From Oscillospiraceae bacterium (GTDB lineage Bacteria; Bacillota; Clostridia; Oscillospirales; Oscillospiraceae): DNA of 32,069 nucleotides. Position numbers and translations under genes: made by a program. The notes beneath the pieces were generated by a model. The model saw nothing but the letters and a program-made list of their open reading frames with translations, had not been told where the DNA came from and did no database searches. The DNA is taken from NCBI GenBank assembly GCA_015067925.1, contig SVLN01000016.1:1-32069 (forward strand), in the 5' to 3' direction. Positions 7,158-15,763 of the stretch are shown here, in pieces. Every line of letters begins with the position of its first letter. Position 1 is the first letter of the stretch.

Positions 7158-7208
7158 CGCATTGTGTTATGCTGACAACCTGAATCATAGAACTGGAGGA
7201 TGAAGGCT

Positions 7209-8738
7209 TTGGAGACAAAAGTTGCTGCGGTAAAAATGCGAAATATCACCAAAACATTTGGCCCTGTGCTTGCCAACGACAGGGTTTGGCTGGATATCTA
7301 TAAGGGAGAGATCCTTGCTCTGCTTGGTGAAAACGGCAGCGGTAAGACGACCCTGATGAATATGCTTTCCGGTATTTACTATCCCGATGACGGCGAGATT
7401 TTTATCAACGATGAAAAGGTCGTGATTCGTTCCCCGAAGGATGCCTTTGATCACGGAATTGGCATGATCCATCAGCACTTCAAACTGGTGGATGTGCTGA
7501 CTGCTGCGGAAAATATCATTCTGGGCCTTGAGGGGAAAATGAATCTCAAGGCTGCGTCTGAAAAAATTCGCCAGATATGTGATGCATATGGTTTTGAAGT
7601 GGATCCCAATCAGAAGGTTTATGATATGTCCGTATCTCAGAAACAGACAGTTGAGATCGTTAAGGTGCTCTTCAGAGGTGCGGATATCCTGATCCTGGAT
7701 GAACCCACCGCAGTTCTGACCCCGCAGGAAACCGACAAACTGTTTGCCGTTCTGCGCAACATGCGAAACGATGGAAAGGCCATTGTGATCATCACCCATA
7801 AGATGCATGAGGTTGAGGATCTGTCCGATCGTGTGGCAATTCTCCGACTCGGACACTTTGTGGGCGATATGCTGACCAAGGATACCAATGCCCAGGAAAT
7901 GACCAACATGATGGTTGGCCATGCCGTAACGCTGAACATTGACCGCCCTGATCCTGTAGACCCCAAACCCCGTATCGAGGTAAACGGGCTGACGGTTCGT
8001 TCCATCGATGGCGTTCTGAAACTGCAGGATGTTTCTTTCACCGCCATGAGTGGTGAGATTCTTGGCATTGCCGGTATTTCCGGCAGCGGCCAGAAGGAAC
8101 TGCTGGAGGCAATTGCGGGTCTGCAGCCCGTGGAGAGCGGCTCTGTGTGCTACATTGAAGATGACGGGACCCGGGACGAACTGCTGGGCAAGGATCCTTT
8201 GAGTATTGCCGCCAAGGGAATTACTCTCTCCTTTGTTCCCGAAGACCGCCTTGGTATGGGCCTCGTTGGCGGCATGGACCTGAGTGATAATATGATGCTC
8301 CGTTCATTTAGAAAAGGCAGAAGCATCTTTACTGACCGAAAGAGCCCGAGACGCCTGGCTGAACAGATTGTGAAAGATCTCGACGTAAAAACGCCCAGCA
8401 TCGAAACCCAGGTGAAAAAACTCTCCGGCGGTAACGTCCAGAAGGTCCTGGTCGGCCGCGAAATTGCCTCTGCGCCCACGGTTCTTCTGACGGCCTATGC
8501 GGTAAGAGGCCTTGACATCAACTCCTCCTACACGATTTACGATCTGATCAATCAGCAGAAGAAGGATGGAGTTGCCGTCATTTATGTCGGCGAGGATCTC
8601 GATGTCCTGCTGGAGCTGTGCGACCGAATTCTGGTGCTTTGCGCAGGCAAGGTCAGCGGTATCGTCCCCGGCAGAGGCGCAAAGAAGCGCGATGTAGGTA
8701 TGATGATGACACATCTTGGAGGTAGCGGCAATGCATAA
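7209..8738 (+). CDS. nucleoside-type ABC importer ATP-binding protein (two ATPase domains)
   Basis: About 509 aa with two fused ABC domains, as in the sugar/nucleoside importers RbsA and NupO. Domain 1 has Walker A GENGSGKTT (about residues 40-48) and Walker B ILILDEPTAVL; its signature is DMSVSQKQTVEI rather than LSGGQ. Domain 2 has a Walker A-like GISGSGQKE, a clear signature LSGGNVQK, and LLTAYAVRGLD where Walker B is expected, so only site 1 looks fully catalytic. GGAGG (7195-7199) abuts an ATG at 7200, which is too close, and lies 9 bases before an in-frame TTG at 7209, which is the more likely start. The stop overlaps the next gene by 8 bases. Confidence 0.93.
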   Translation: METKVAAVKMRNITKTFGPVLANDRVWLDIYKGEILALLGENGSGKTTLMNMLSGIYYPDDGEIFINDEKVVIRSPKDAFDHGIGMIHQHFKLVDVLTAAENIILGLEGKMNLKAASEKIRQICDAYGFEVDPNQKVYDMSVSQKQTVEIVKVLFRGADILILDEPTAVLTPQETDKLFAVLRNMRNDGKAIVIITHKMHEVEDLSDRVAILRLGHFVGDMLTKDTNAQEMTNMMVGHAVTLNIDRPDPVDPKPRIEVNGLTVRSIDGVLKLQDVSFTAMSGEILGIAGISGSGQKELLEAIAGLQPVESGSVCYIEDDGTRDELLGKDPLSIAAKGITLSFVPEDRLGMGLVGGMDLSDNMMLRSFRKGRSIFTDRKSPRRLAEQIVKDLDVKTPSIETQVKKLSGGNVQKVLVGREIASAPTVLLTAYAVRGLDINSSYTIYDLINQQKKDGVAVIYVGEDLDVLLELCDRILVLCAGKVSGIVPGRGAKKRDVGMMMTHLGGSGNA

Positions 8739-9828
8739 AACAAAAGAACCTCTTTTTCATATTGTGAAGCGCGGCGATATGCCGTGGTACTTCAGCTGGT
8801 GTGTCCGGGCAATAGGCATTGCCCTGGCGCTGCTCTGCTGCGGTGTGATCACCGTGTTTGTCACTTCGGAAAACCCTGTCCGGATTTTTGCCACCATCAT
8901 TGACGGCTCCTTCGGTTCCATCCGTAAGTTCATGGTTCTGCTGCAGAATACTGCGATGCTGCTGTGCATTGCCATTGCTCTTACCCCTGCATTCAAGATG
9001 CGTTTCTGGAATATCGGTGGTGAGGGACAGGCCCTGGCTGGCGCTCTGGCTTCTGCAGCCTGCATGATTCTCATGAAGGATCAGTCCAACTGGGTCGTTA
9101 TTCCCTGCATGGTGCTTACCAGCATTCTTGCCGGTGCTCTGTGGGGAGTCATCCCGGCCTTTTTCAAGGCCAAATTCGGCACCAATGAGACTCTCTTCAC
9201 CCTTATGATGAACTACGTAGCCATTCAGTTGGTGGCCTATTTCTCTGTTGTTTGGGAGAATCCCAAGGGTTCCGGCAACATCGGTGTGATCAACCCCAAC
9301 AGCCATATCGGCTGGTTCCCTGAAATCCTTGGATCCAAGTATTCCCTGAATATCATCATTGTGGTGCTGCTGACCCTGTGCATGTACATCTATCTGAACT
9401 ACTCCAAGCATGGCTACGAAATCTCCGTCGTCGGCGAAAGTGAACGCACCGCAAGATACATCGGCATTAAGGTGGAGAAGGTCGTCATCCGCACGATGGT
9501 GATCTCCGGCGCCATCTGCGGCGTTGCAGGTCTGCTTCTTGTTGGCGGTACCAACCACACGCTCAACGCATCCATTGTGGACGGCAGAGGCTTTACCGCC
9601 GTCATGGTGTCGTGGCTTGCCAAGTTTAACCCCATCTGGATGATTTTGACCAGCTTCCTGTTGGTCTTCCTCGGCCGTGGCGCCGGTGAGATCGCGACGG
9701 ACTTTGGCCTCAATGCTTCCTTCGGTGACATTCTGACCGGCATCATCCTCTTCTTCATCATTGGCTGTGAGTTTTTTATCACTTACAAAATCAGCCTGAC
9801 GAAATCTGCGAATAAGGAGGAGAAATAA
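8731..9828 (+). CDS. nucleoside-type ABC transporter permease, first subunit
   Basis: 365-aa integral membrane protein of the BPD_transp_2 permease family (NupP-like). It has an N-terminal cytosolic segment and many hydrophobic helices. GGEGQALAGALASAA is a typical family motif, and the loop EISVVGESERTARYIGIKVEK is the expected ATPase-coupling region. The start is ATG 8731, with GGAGG at 8717-8721; it lies inside the end of the ATPase gene (8-base overlap), so the two are translationally coupled. The second permease starts 2 bases after the stop. It forms the translocation pore with its partner. Confidence 0.92.
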   Translation: MHKTKEPLFHIVKRGDMPWYFSWCVRAIGIALALLCCGVITVFVTSENPVRIFATIIDGSFGSIRKFMVLLQNTAMLLCIAIALTPAFKMRFWNIGGEGQALAGALASAACMILMKDQSNWVVIPCMVLTSILAGALWGVIPAFFKAKFGTNETLFTLMMNYVAIQLVAYFSVVWENPKGSGNIGVINPNSHIGWFPEILGSKYSLNIIIVVLLTLCMYIYLNYSKHGYEISVVGESERTARYIGIKVEKVVIRTMVISGAICGVAGLLLVGGTNHTLNASIVDGRGFTAVMVSWLAKFNPIWMILTSFLLVFLGRGAGEIATDFGLNASFGDILTGIILFFIIGCEFFITYKISLTKSANKEEK

Positions 9829-9830
9829 CC

Positions 9831-10829
9831 ATGCTTGAAGCGATTCTTTCTTTCCTCCCCCGTGCCATTGCCCAGGGCACCCCTCTGCTTTATGGATCTA
9901 CCGGTGAAATCATCACTCAGAAGTCCGGCAACATGAATCTTGGTATCCCCGGCGTTATGTATGTTGGTGGTATCTGCGGCGTAATCGGTGCCTTCTTTTA
10001 TGAGCAGAGCCTTCCTGCTGGCGCTGCCCTCAATCCTGTGCTGGCGGTGCTGATCCCCACGCTCTGCTGCCTGTTGGGATCCCTTCTGATGGGACTTTTG
10101 TTCTGCTTCCTTACCGTAACGCTCAGAGCAAACCAGAATGTTACCGGTCTTGCCATGACCACCTTTGGTGTTGGTTTCGGCAATTTCTTCGGCGGCTCTC
10201 TCATCAAGCTTTCTGGCGCTGACATCCCGTTCCTGGCGCTGTCTGCCACCAGCAATTGCTTTAAAAAAGCCCTTCCCATTGCTGATCGTCTGGGCTGGTT
10301 TGGCAAGATTTTTCTGAGCTACAGCTTCCTGGTCTATTTTGCTATGGCGGTTGCACTGATCGCTTCCTTTGTGATCAAGCGCACCCGTACTGGCTTGCAT
10401 CTCAGAGCGGTTGGCGAAAATCCCAGTACTGCAGATGCTGCCGGCATCGATGTCAATCGGCATAAGTACCTTGCCACCTGCATCGGCTGCATGGTTGCCG
10501 GTCTCGGCGGACTTTACTACGTTATGGACTATGCCAGCGGTATTTGGGCAAACGATGCCTTCGGTGACAGAGGTTGGCTTGCCATTGCCCTTGTTATCTT
10601 TACCGTGTGGCGGCCCAATGTTGGCGTTTTTGCGTCTTATCTGTTCGGCGGCCTTTATATTCTGCATATGTACATTCCCTCCGGCATGAATCTTGCCGTA
10701 AAGGAATTGTATAAGATGCTGCCTTATGTGGTTACCATCATCGTGCTGATCATTTCCTCTTTGAGAAATCAGAGAGACAAGCAGCCTCCGCAGTCTTTGG
10801 GCCTGCCTTATTTCCGAGAAGATCGATGA
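9831..10829 (+). CDS. nucleoside-type ABC transporter permease, second subunit
   Basis: 332-aa BPD_transp_2 permease (NupQ-like) with about eight to ten hydrophobic segments. Typical motifs are an N-terminal PLLYGSTGEIITQKSGNMNL and a coupling loop RTGLHLRAVGENPSTADAAG. AAGGAGGAGAAATAACC precedes the ATG. It is the last gene of the riboswitch operon and probably forms the heterodimeric membrane channel with the protein at 8731. A strong terminator follows. Confidence 0.92.
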   Translation: MLEAILSFLPRAIAQGTPLLYGSTGEIITQKSGNMNLGIPGVMYVGGICGVIGAFFYEQSLPAGAALNPVLAVLIPTLCCLLGSLLMGLLFCFLTVTLRANQNVTGLAMTTFGVGFGNFFGGSLIKLSGADIPFLALSATSNCFKKALPIADRLGWFGKIFLSYSFLVYFAMAVALIASFVIKRTRTGLHLRAVGENPSTADAAGIDVNRHKYLATCIGCMVAGLGGLYYVMDYASGIWANDAFGDRGWLAIALVIFTVWRPNVGVFASYLFGGLYILHMYIPSGMNLAVKELYKMLPYVVTIIVLIISSLRNQRDKQPPQSLGLPYFREDR

Positions 10830-10846
10830 ACGACCATTCATAGAAA

Positions 10847-10882
10847 AAAGATCCTGAAGGATTCATCCTTCAGGATCTTTTG
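10847..10882. terminator. bidirectional terminator between convergent genes
   Basis: Perfect 15-bp stem (10847-10861 with 10866-10880) with a TTCA loop. A runs on the left and T runs on the right let it end both the permease transcript (+) and the ATPase transcript (-) that converge here. Confidence 0.85.
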
Positions 10883-10888
10883 TATAAT

Positions 10889-12394
10889 TTACCGTTTGCG
10901 GGTGCCGAACAGACCGCGGACGATCTGCTTGCCCAGTTCTCTGCCAATGGTGTTGACGGTGGAAGAGACAAGCTTCTCCATGGGCGTCATGCGGGAAGAA
11001 GAGCGGGAACCGGTTTTGAGGCCGATGGAACGCAGGAACTGCTCCTGTTCCTTTTCCCGGGCCTCGCGCTGCGCGGCCTCTTCGGCCTGGCGCGCCTCTT
11101 CCGCACGGACCTGCTGCAGCACCTCATAGGCGCTCTGGCGATCCAGATGAGCGGTGTATTTATCAAAATAAGGACTCTGCCGAATCGTCCGCTGAATGGT
11201 TGTGTCATCTGTTGCGTTCATGCTGCTGCGGGGCGGCAGGATACCGGCCTTGTCCACAATGCCGGGCACGCCCTTCTCGTCCAGGACGGAGACCAGGGCC
11301 TCGCCGGTGCCCAGAGCCTGGAGCACCTCTTCGGTATCAAATTTTGGATTGGCTCGGAAGGAATTGGCGGCGGCACGCAGATCCTTCTGGTCGTTGGGGG
11401 TGTAGGCCCGCAGGGCGTGCTGCACCCGGTTGCCAATCTGGCCCAGGACGCTGTCGGGAATGTCGGAAGGGTTCTGGGTGATGAACCAGACGCTCACGCC
11501 CTTGGAACGAATCAGACGCACGACCTGTTCCACCTTTTCAATCAGGGCCTTGGGCGCGTCCTTGAACAGCAGGTGTGCTTCATCAAAGAAGAAGGCAAGC
11601 TTCGGCTTGTCCAGATCGCCCGCCTCGGGCAGCAGCTCGTAAAGCTCTGTGAGCATCCACAAAAGGAAGGTGCCGTAGAGCAGCGGATGCTGGAAGAGTT
11701 CCTGACACTCTAAGATATTCATGGCGCCGCGGCCATCTTCGGCCCAATCCACCCAGTCGCTCAGGTCAAGATCCGGTTCGCCGAAGAAGATGTTGCCGCC
11801 CTCGTCCTCTAACCGCAGCAGGGCGCGCTGAATGGCGCCGATGGACTGGCTGGAGATGTTGCCGTAAATGAGCTTGTATTCCTTGGCGTTGTCGCCCACG
11901 AATTGCAGCATGCTGCGCAGATCTTTCAGATCGATCAGCAGCAGACCCTTTTCATCCGCCACTCGGAAGACGATGGAGAGGATACCACTCTGCACCTCGT
12001 TCAGGCCCAGCAGACGGCTGAGAAGATCCGGACCCATTTCGGAAATGGTGGTGCGCACGCCGTGGCCCTTCCGGCCGTATACGTCCCAGAAACGAACAGG
12101 ATAGGCAGCGTAATCGTAACCGACGGCATCCAGACCCATGGAGTCGATGCTGCGGCGGATGTGCTTGGTCTCGGTGCCGGCAATGCACATGCCGGTCAGG
12201 TCACCCTTGATGTCCGCCAGGAACACGGGCACGCCCATGTCGCTGAAGGACTCTGCCAGCACCTTGAGGGTGACGGTCTTGCCGGTGCCCGTGGCGCCGG
12301 CGATGAGTCCGTGACGGTTGGCCATGGAGGGTTCTAAGTAAATGGGCGCTTCGCCCGTAGCCAGCCAGATTTTATGCTGCTGAGGTAGATACAT
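10889..12394 (-). CDS. HerA-like ATPase/helicase, DUF853 family (YjgR-like)
   Basis: 501-aa P-loop ATPase of the HerA/FtsK-related DUF853 family. Walker A is GATGTGKT (residues 33-40) and Walker B is LAFFFDEAHLLF. The sensor-like WFITQNPSDIPDSVLGQIG and RVQHALRAYTPNDQK are family signatures. The C-terminus has a charged, probably coiled segment (EEARQAEEAAQREAREKEQE). The start is firm: AAGGAGGCTGAAGAG precedes the ATG. The cellular role is poorly defined; E. coli YjgR is the comparison. It lies 15 bases after the amidohydrolase gene and is probably co-transcribed with it, with no evident functional link. Confidence 0.9.
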   Translation of the reverse strand: MYLPQQHKIWLATGEAPIYLEPSMANRHGLIAGATGTGKTVTLKVLAESFSDMGVPVFLADIKGDLTGMCIAGTETKHIRRSIDSMGLDAVGYDYAAYPVRFWDVYGRKGHGVRTTISEMGPDLLSRLLGLNEVQSGILSIVFRVADEKGLLLIDLKDLRSMLQFVGDNAKEYKLIYGNISSQSIGAIQRALLRLEDEGGNIFFGEPDLDLSDWVDWAEDGRGAMNILECQELFQHPLLYGTFLLWMLTELYELLPEAGDLDKPKLAFFFDEAHLLFKDAPKALIEKVEQVVRLIRSKGVSVWFITQNPSDIPDSVLGQIGNRVQHALRAYTPNDQKDLRAAANSFRANPKFDTEEVLQALGTGEALVSVLDEKGVPGIVDKAGILPPRSSMNATDDTTIQRTIRQSPYFDKYTAHLDRQSAYEVLQQVRAEEARQAEEAAQREAREKEQEQFLRSIGLKTGSRSSSRMTPMEKLVSSTVNTIGRELGKQIVRGLFGTRKR

Positions 12395-12409
12395 TCTCTT
12401 CAGCCTCCT

Positions 12410-14026
12410 TTAAAGCTTGCAATAGACCATTTCGCCGCCGAGATAGGTGGCAAAAATGGGAATGTCTTTGATTTCCCCTGTGGGAACCAAGAAGGGATCT
12501 CCGCCCAGTACTACAAAGTCTGCCAGCATGCCAGCCTCGATTTTGCCCTTGATCGCTTCTTCAAAGCTGGCGTAGGCACCCCAAAGGGTGTAGCTGTCCA
12601 GGGCTTGCTGCACGGTGAAGGCCTCGTCAGGCAGATGTACAGGCTGAGTGTGCGCCAGATTGGTGCGTGTCACGGCACATTGGATGCCGCCCAGGGCGAA
12701 GGGGAGTTCCACCGGGCAGTCGGTACCGTTGCTGACGGTGGCACCCGACTTACGAAGCGTGTTCCAGCAGTAGCTGGTTTGCGCAAGATCCTCGCCGACT
12801 CTGGATTCGAGGATGCTCAGATCGTAATCTAAGAAAATGCTCTGGGCGTAGACATGCAGATTCATTTCGGCAATTTTCTGCAATTGGTCGGGCCGGGTGA
12901 TCTGGCAATGGACGATGCCGTGGCGATGGTCGACCCGGGGATTCTCGTCCAGGGCCTTGGTCAAGGCAGAGAGAACTCTGTCCAGGCAGGCGTCGCCGAT
13001 GGCGTGCACCGCCACCTGCATGCCCTGAGCGTTGGCAAAGCTGATCATTTCGTCAAAGGTTTCCTGAGAAAAGACCGGGATGCCACAGGTGTCCGGCGCA
13101 TCGGCGTAAGGTCTGCTCAAAAAGGCGGTGCGGGCGCCCAGAGCGCCGTCGCCCAGCATCTTGAGTGGGCCGATACGGAAACGGTCTGTGCCGGTTCCTG
13201 TGCGATTTCCGGCCTGCACGAAGGCCTGCAGATCGGGCAGCGTTGTGAAGTTGCACTGCTCATACACGCGCACGCTCAATTCGCCCGCTTCTTCCAGCTC
13301 CCGGAAGGCCTCGTTTACGGTCTGCCAGGGCAGGGCGGAGAAGACGCAGTAGTCATCGCTCTGGCAGCTGGTCACGCCAAAGCTGCCCAGCACCCGACAG
13401 GCAGTGCGAAGCATGGCTTTTACCTCTTCTTTGGTGGGCAGGGGAATGGCGGAGTAGATCAGCTCCATGGCGTTGTCAAAGAACAGACCGTTGGGAACGT
13501 TATTTTCCATGCCGATTTGTCCGCCATTCGGCTGAGGTGTTTCGGCGGTGATGCCCAGTATCTGTAGGGCGCGGCTGTTCACCGACAGGGCGTGACCGCA
13601 GGCGCGCACGGCACAGACGGGAAAATCAGTACTTACTTTGTCCAGATCCCAACGATTGGGCATACGGGATTCGTCGGAGAAATAGTCCTGATTCCAGCCG
13701 CGGCCGACAATCCAGCCTCTGGACGGGCCGCTGACTGCCGCGAACTGCTGCAGGCAGCCGATCAGCTCCGAAAGACTTTCGGTGTGTTGATCCAGACGGG
13801 CGCTGCTTAGCGCCTCGCCCAGACCCAGAAGGTGCATGTGGCTGTCATTGAAGCCGGCGCAGACGAACGCGCCGTTCAGATCAACCAGGTTGTCACCCGG
13901 CTGCCGAAGGGCCAGGGCCTCTTCCGAGGAACCCACAAAGATAAAGCGGCCGTTTTCCACCACAAAAGCTTCCTGCAAGGGAAGCTGGCCTGTGTAAACC
14001 TTGCCGCCGGAATAAATCGTTCTCAT
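12410..14026 (-). CDS. YtcJ-like amidohydrolase (amidohydrolase_3 family)
   Basis: 538-aa metal-dependent hydrolase of the amidohydrolase superfamily. The first metal ligands are His63 and His65 in FNDSHMHLLG; later ones appear in AVHAIGD and HGIVHCQI, and the catalytic Asp in SNGTDCPVE. Most bacterial YtcJ-like proteins have no assigned substrate; relatives hydrolyse N-acyl or cyclic amide bonds. The true start is the ATG at 14026, preceded by AGGAGGATCTGCC; the upstream in-frame extension runs through the promoter. First gene of a two-gene transcript with the DUF853 ATPase. Confidence 0.92.
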   Translation of the reverse strand: MRTIYSGGKVYTGQLPLQEAFVVENGRFIFVGSSEEALALRQPGDNLVDLNGAFVCAGFNDSHMHLLGLGEALSSARLDQHTESLSELIGCLQQFAAVSGPSRGWIVGRGWNQDYFSDESRMPNRWDLDKVSTDFPVCAVRACGHALSVNSRALQILGITAETPQPNGGQIGMENNVPNGLFFDNAMELIYSAIPLPTKEEVKAMLRTACRVLGSFGVTSCQSDDYCVFSALPWQTVNEAFRELEEAGELSVRVYEQCNFTTLPDLQAFVQAGNRTGTGTDRFRIGPLKMLGDGALGARTAFLSRPYADAPDTCGIPVFSQETFDEMISFANAQGMQVAVHAIGDACLDRVLSALTKALDENPRVDHRHGIVHCQITRPDQLQKIAEMNLHVYAQSIFLDYDLSILESRVGEDLAQTSYCWNTLRKSGATVSNGTDCPVELPFALGGIQCAVTRTNLAHTQPVHLPDEAFTVQQALDSYTLWGAYASFEEAIKGKIEAGMLADFVVLGGDPFLVPTGEIKDIPIFATYLGGEMVYCKL

Positions 14027-14054
14027 GGCAGATCCTCCTGCGTGATTTGCTTTC

Positions 14055-14084
14055 ATTGTAGCATGCCGCCGGGAAACTTGTAAA
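14055..14084 (-). promoter_or_regulatory. promoter of the amidohydrolase gene
   Basis: Minus strand: TTTACA (14079-14084), 18-base spacer, TACAAT (14055-14060) preceded by TGC (extended -10). It starts immediately downstream of the neighbouring terminator. Confidence 0.6.
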
Positions 14085-14086
14085 TA

Positions 14087-14120
14087 AAAAAGGAGCAAAC
14101 CAAGCGGTTTGCTCCTTTTT
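14087..14120. terminator. intrinsic terminator of the GH79-like gene
   Basis: AAAAAGGAGCAAACC (14087-14101) and GGTTTGCTCCTTTTT (14106-14120) form a perfect 15-bp stem with an AAGC loop. In the minus direction it follows the glycosidase stop at 14132 by 11 bases and leads into a T-rich run. Confidence 0.85.
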
Positions 14121-14131
14121 GTTTGGGTGGA

Positions 14132-15625
14132 TTACAGCACGATGAAGGTGCAACCGCCGGGAGCGACTTCCACAGTGCCGGTGGCCTTCACGCCGGTCAG
14201 CTCGGGCAGAGCATCGTTCTCGCCCAGGAGGAGCTCCTTGCCGTTGAGGCACATGGTACGGCTTCTGAGCTTGCCGTTGCCGGTCAGAGCGTAGACCTCT
14301 GCTTCGCTGGGCAGCTCAACGGTGGTGACTTCCTGGGAGTTGTTGATCACCAGGTACGCAACGCCGTCCTTGCCGTCCTTGCGGCTGTGGGCGTAAACAT
14401 GAGCGCCTTCGCGGATCTCTTCGCCGGTGGCGAAAACGGTCTGACCCATCAGACGGTTCCAAAGAAGAACAGCGAAGTAGTTGGGACGGGGCTCAAAGGT
14501 GCCGTGCTTCAGATAGCCGTAGTCAGAGGAGGCCAGGGTGTTATGGAAGATGACGCCATCGGTGACGGTGCAGAACTCGCCCAGCTCGTTGAGGGTACGG
14601 GGTACATCAGCGTAGGTGGAACCCCAGGTGTTGCCGCCGCAGCCGGCGTCGCCGGACTCGGTGACCCACATCTGGCCGCCGGGAACATACTTGTCGCGGC
14701 GGGCAACATACTGACGGGCGCAATCGGCTGCTACAGCCAGATACGGCTCGGACAGGCAGGCCTCGTACGGCCAGTGACCGCCCATGGCGGCGCCGCGCTC
14801 GGACACGCCGTTGTAGTAGTGGTAGGAGAAAACATCCATCTTGCAATTGTAGTCGCCCAGCAGCTCTTCCGTGGTGACCATCTGCAGGGCAGAGCCGATA
14901 CCGCCACCCACGCTCATTTCGCCGAACATGGCGATGTCGCCGCAGGTGCACGGGCCGACAAACAGGCTCTCGGGATAGTTCTCTCTCAGCCAGGCGCCGA
15001 ACAGGTCGTGGTCACGGGCGTGATCGGCAGCGGTGTAGCCCTGGGGCAGACCGCTCATGGCCATCAGATTGGGCTCGTTGGTGAATTCGGCGGCGGAGAT
15101 GGGCACGCCGTATTCCTTGCTGGTTCTGAACAGCAGATCGGCCTGCTCAAAGGGCATGGGCTCGTCAGCGGCGTGGATGCCGGGGCAGTTGGCGATGGAC
15201 ACCAGCAGCTTGCCGTCGATGGCCTTGACGAAGTCCAGAAGGCTCAGCCACTGCTGTTTGGTCAGGACGTTCTGGAAGCCCTCGGGAACGGTGCCGTCAG
15301 CATACTTGCCGTCGAAATCGTAGTAGGTCTTGTTGGCCCAGGTGCCGGAAACGCGCACCCATGCGCAGCCCAGATCCTTAGCCAGCTTGATCAGGCGGGG
15401 ATTCTTGGTGTCGATGGGATCGTACCACTGCTGCAGGTTGCCCATATTGGTCCAATCCTTGATTTCGGGGAAAGCTTCGGTGCCGTCAATCTGGGCGTCA
15501 GAGTAGGCTTTCCAGAAAGTGCCGCCGGTGACCTCGGTCATCTCCACGTTGTAGGAGACCAGACGCTCGTTCACGGTGCGCAGGGAAGTAAGTGCATCGG
15601 GATTCAGCTTCACAAATTGTGCCAT
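14132..15625 (-). CDS. GH79/heparanase-like glycoside hydrolase
   Basis: 497-aa protein with the layout of clan GH-A family 79 (heparanase and beta-glucuronidases). WVRVSGTW follows the first barrel strands; Glu184 in FTNEPN is the likely acid/base; FSYHYYNG matches the heparanase HHYY region; Glu323 in WVTESGDAGCGG is the likely nucleophile; PNYFAVLLWNRLMG precedes a C-terminal beta domain. No signal peptide is seen, so it should act in the cytosol on imported glycosides, perhaps glucuronides. AAAGGAGTG precedes the ATG. It has its own promoter and terminator, so it is monocistronic. The family call is from remembered motifs; the substrate is not shown. Confidence 0.75.
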   Translation of the reverse strand: MAQFVKLNPDALTSLRTVNERLVSYNVEMTEVTGGTFWKAYSDAQIDGTEAFPEIKDWTNMGNLQQWYDPIDTKNPRLIKLAKDLGCAWVRVSGTWANKTYYDFDGKYADGTVPEGFQNVLTKQQWLSLLDFVKAIDGKLLVSIANCPGIHAADEPMPFEQADLLFRTSKEYGVPISAAEFTNEPNLMAMSGLPQGYTAADHARDHDLFGAWLRENYPESLFVGPCTCGDIAMFGEMSVGGGIGSALQMVTTEELLGDYNCKMDVFSYHYYNGVSERGAAMGGHWPYEACLSEPYLAVAADCARQYVARRDKYVPGGQMWVTESGDAGCGGNTWGSTYADVPRTLNELGEFCTVTDGVIFHNTLASSDYGYLKHGTFEPRPNYFAVLLWNRLMGQTVFATGEEIREGAHVYAHSRKDGKDGVAYLVINNSQEVTTVELPSEAEVYALTGNGKLRSRTMCLNGKELLLGENDALPELTGVKATGTVEVAPGGCTFIVL

Positions 15626-15667
15626 TGAGAAAACACTCCTTTTTTAAGATTATTTTTACTGTTTCTT

Positions 15668-15696
15668 ATCATATCAGAAGCGCAGAAAAAATGCAA
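15668..15696 (-). promoter_or_regulatory. promoter of the GH79-like gene
   Basis: Minus strand: TTGCAT (15691-15696), 17-base spacer, TATGAT (15668-15673). The -10 box lies 43 bases before the ATG. Confidence 0.65.
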
Positions 15697-15728
15697 CCAT
15701 GATACATTTTGGATATTTGACCAAACAA

Positions 15729-15759
15729 CAGGACCGAAAGAAGTATACTTCCGGTCCTG
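15729..15759 (-). terminator. hairpin after the nitroreductase gene
   Basis: CAGGACCG (15729-15736) pairs with CGGTCCTG (15752-15759), extended by GAAG/CTTC around a TATA loop with a small bulge. In the minus direction it is followed by TTGTTTGG, a weak U tract, so termination may be partial. Confidence 0.6.
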
Positions 15760-15763
15760 CATT

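Noticed and set aside
14123-15628. 501-residue plus-strand reading frame opposite the GH79-like gene
   Set aside because: It is the antisense of a gene with clear catalytic motifs; its translation is low-complexity Gly/Ala/Val/His-rich, and there is no ribosome site. GC-rich codon use keeps the antisense frame open.
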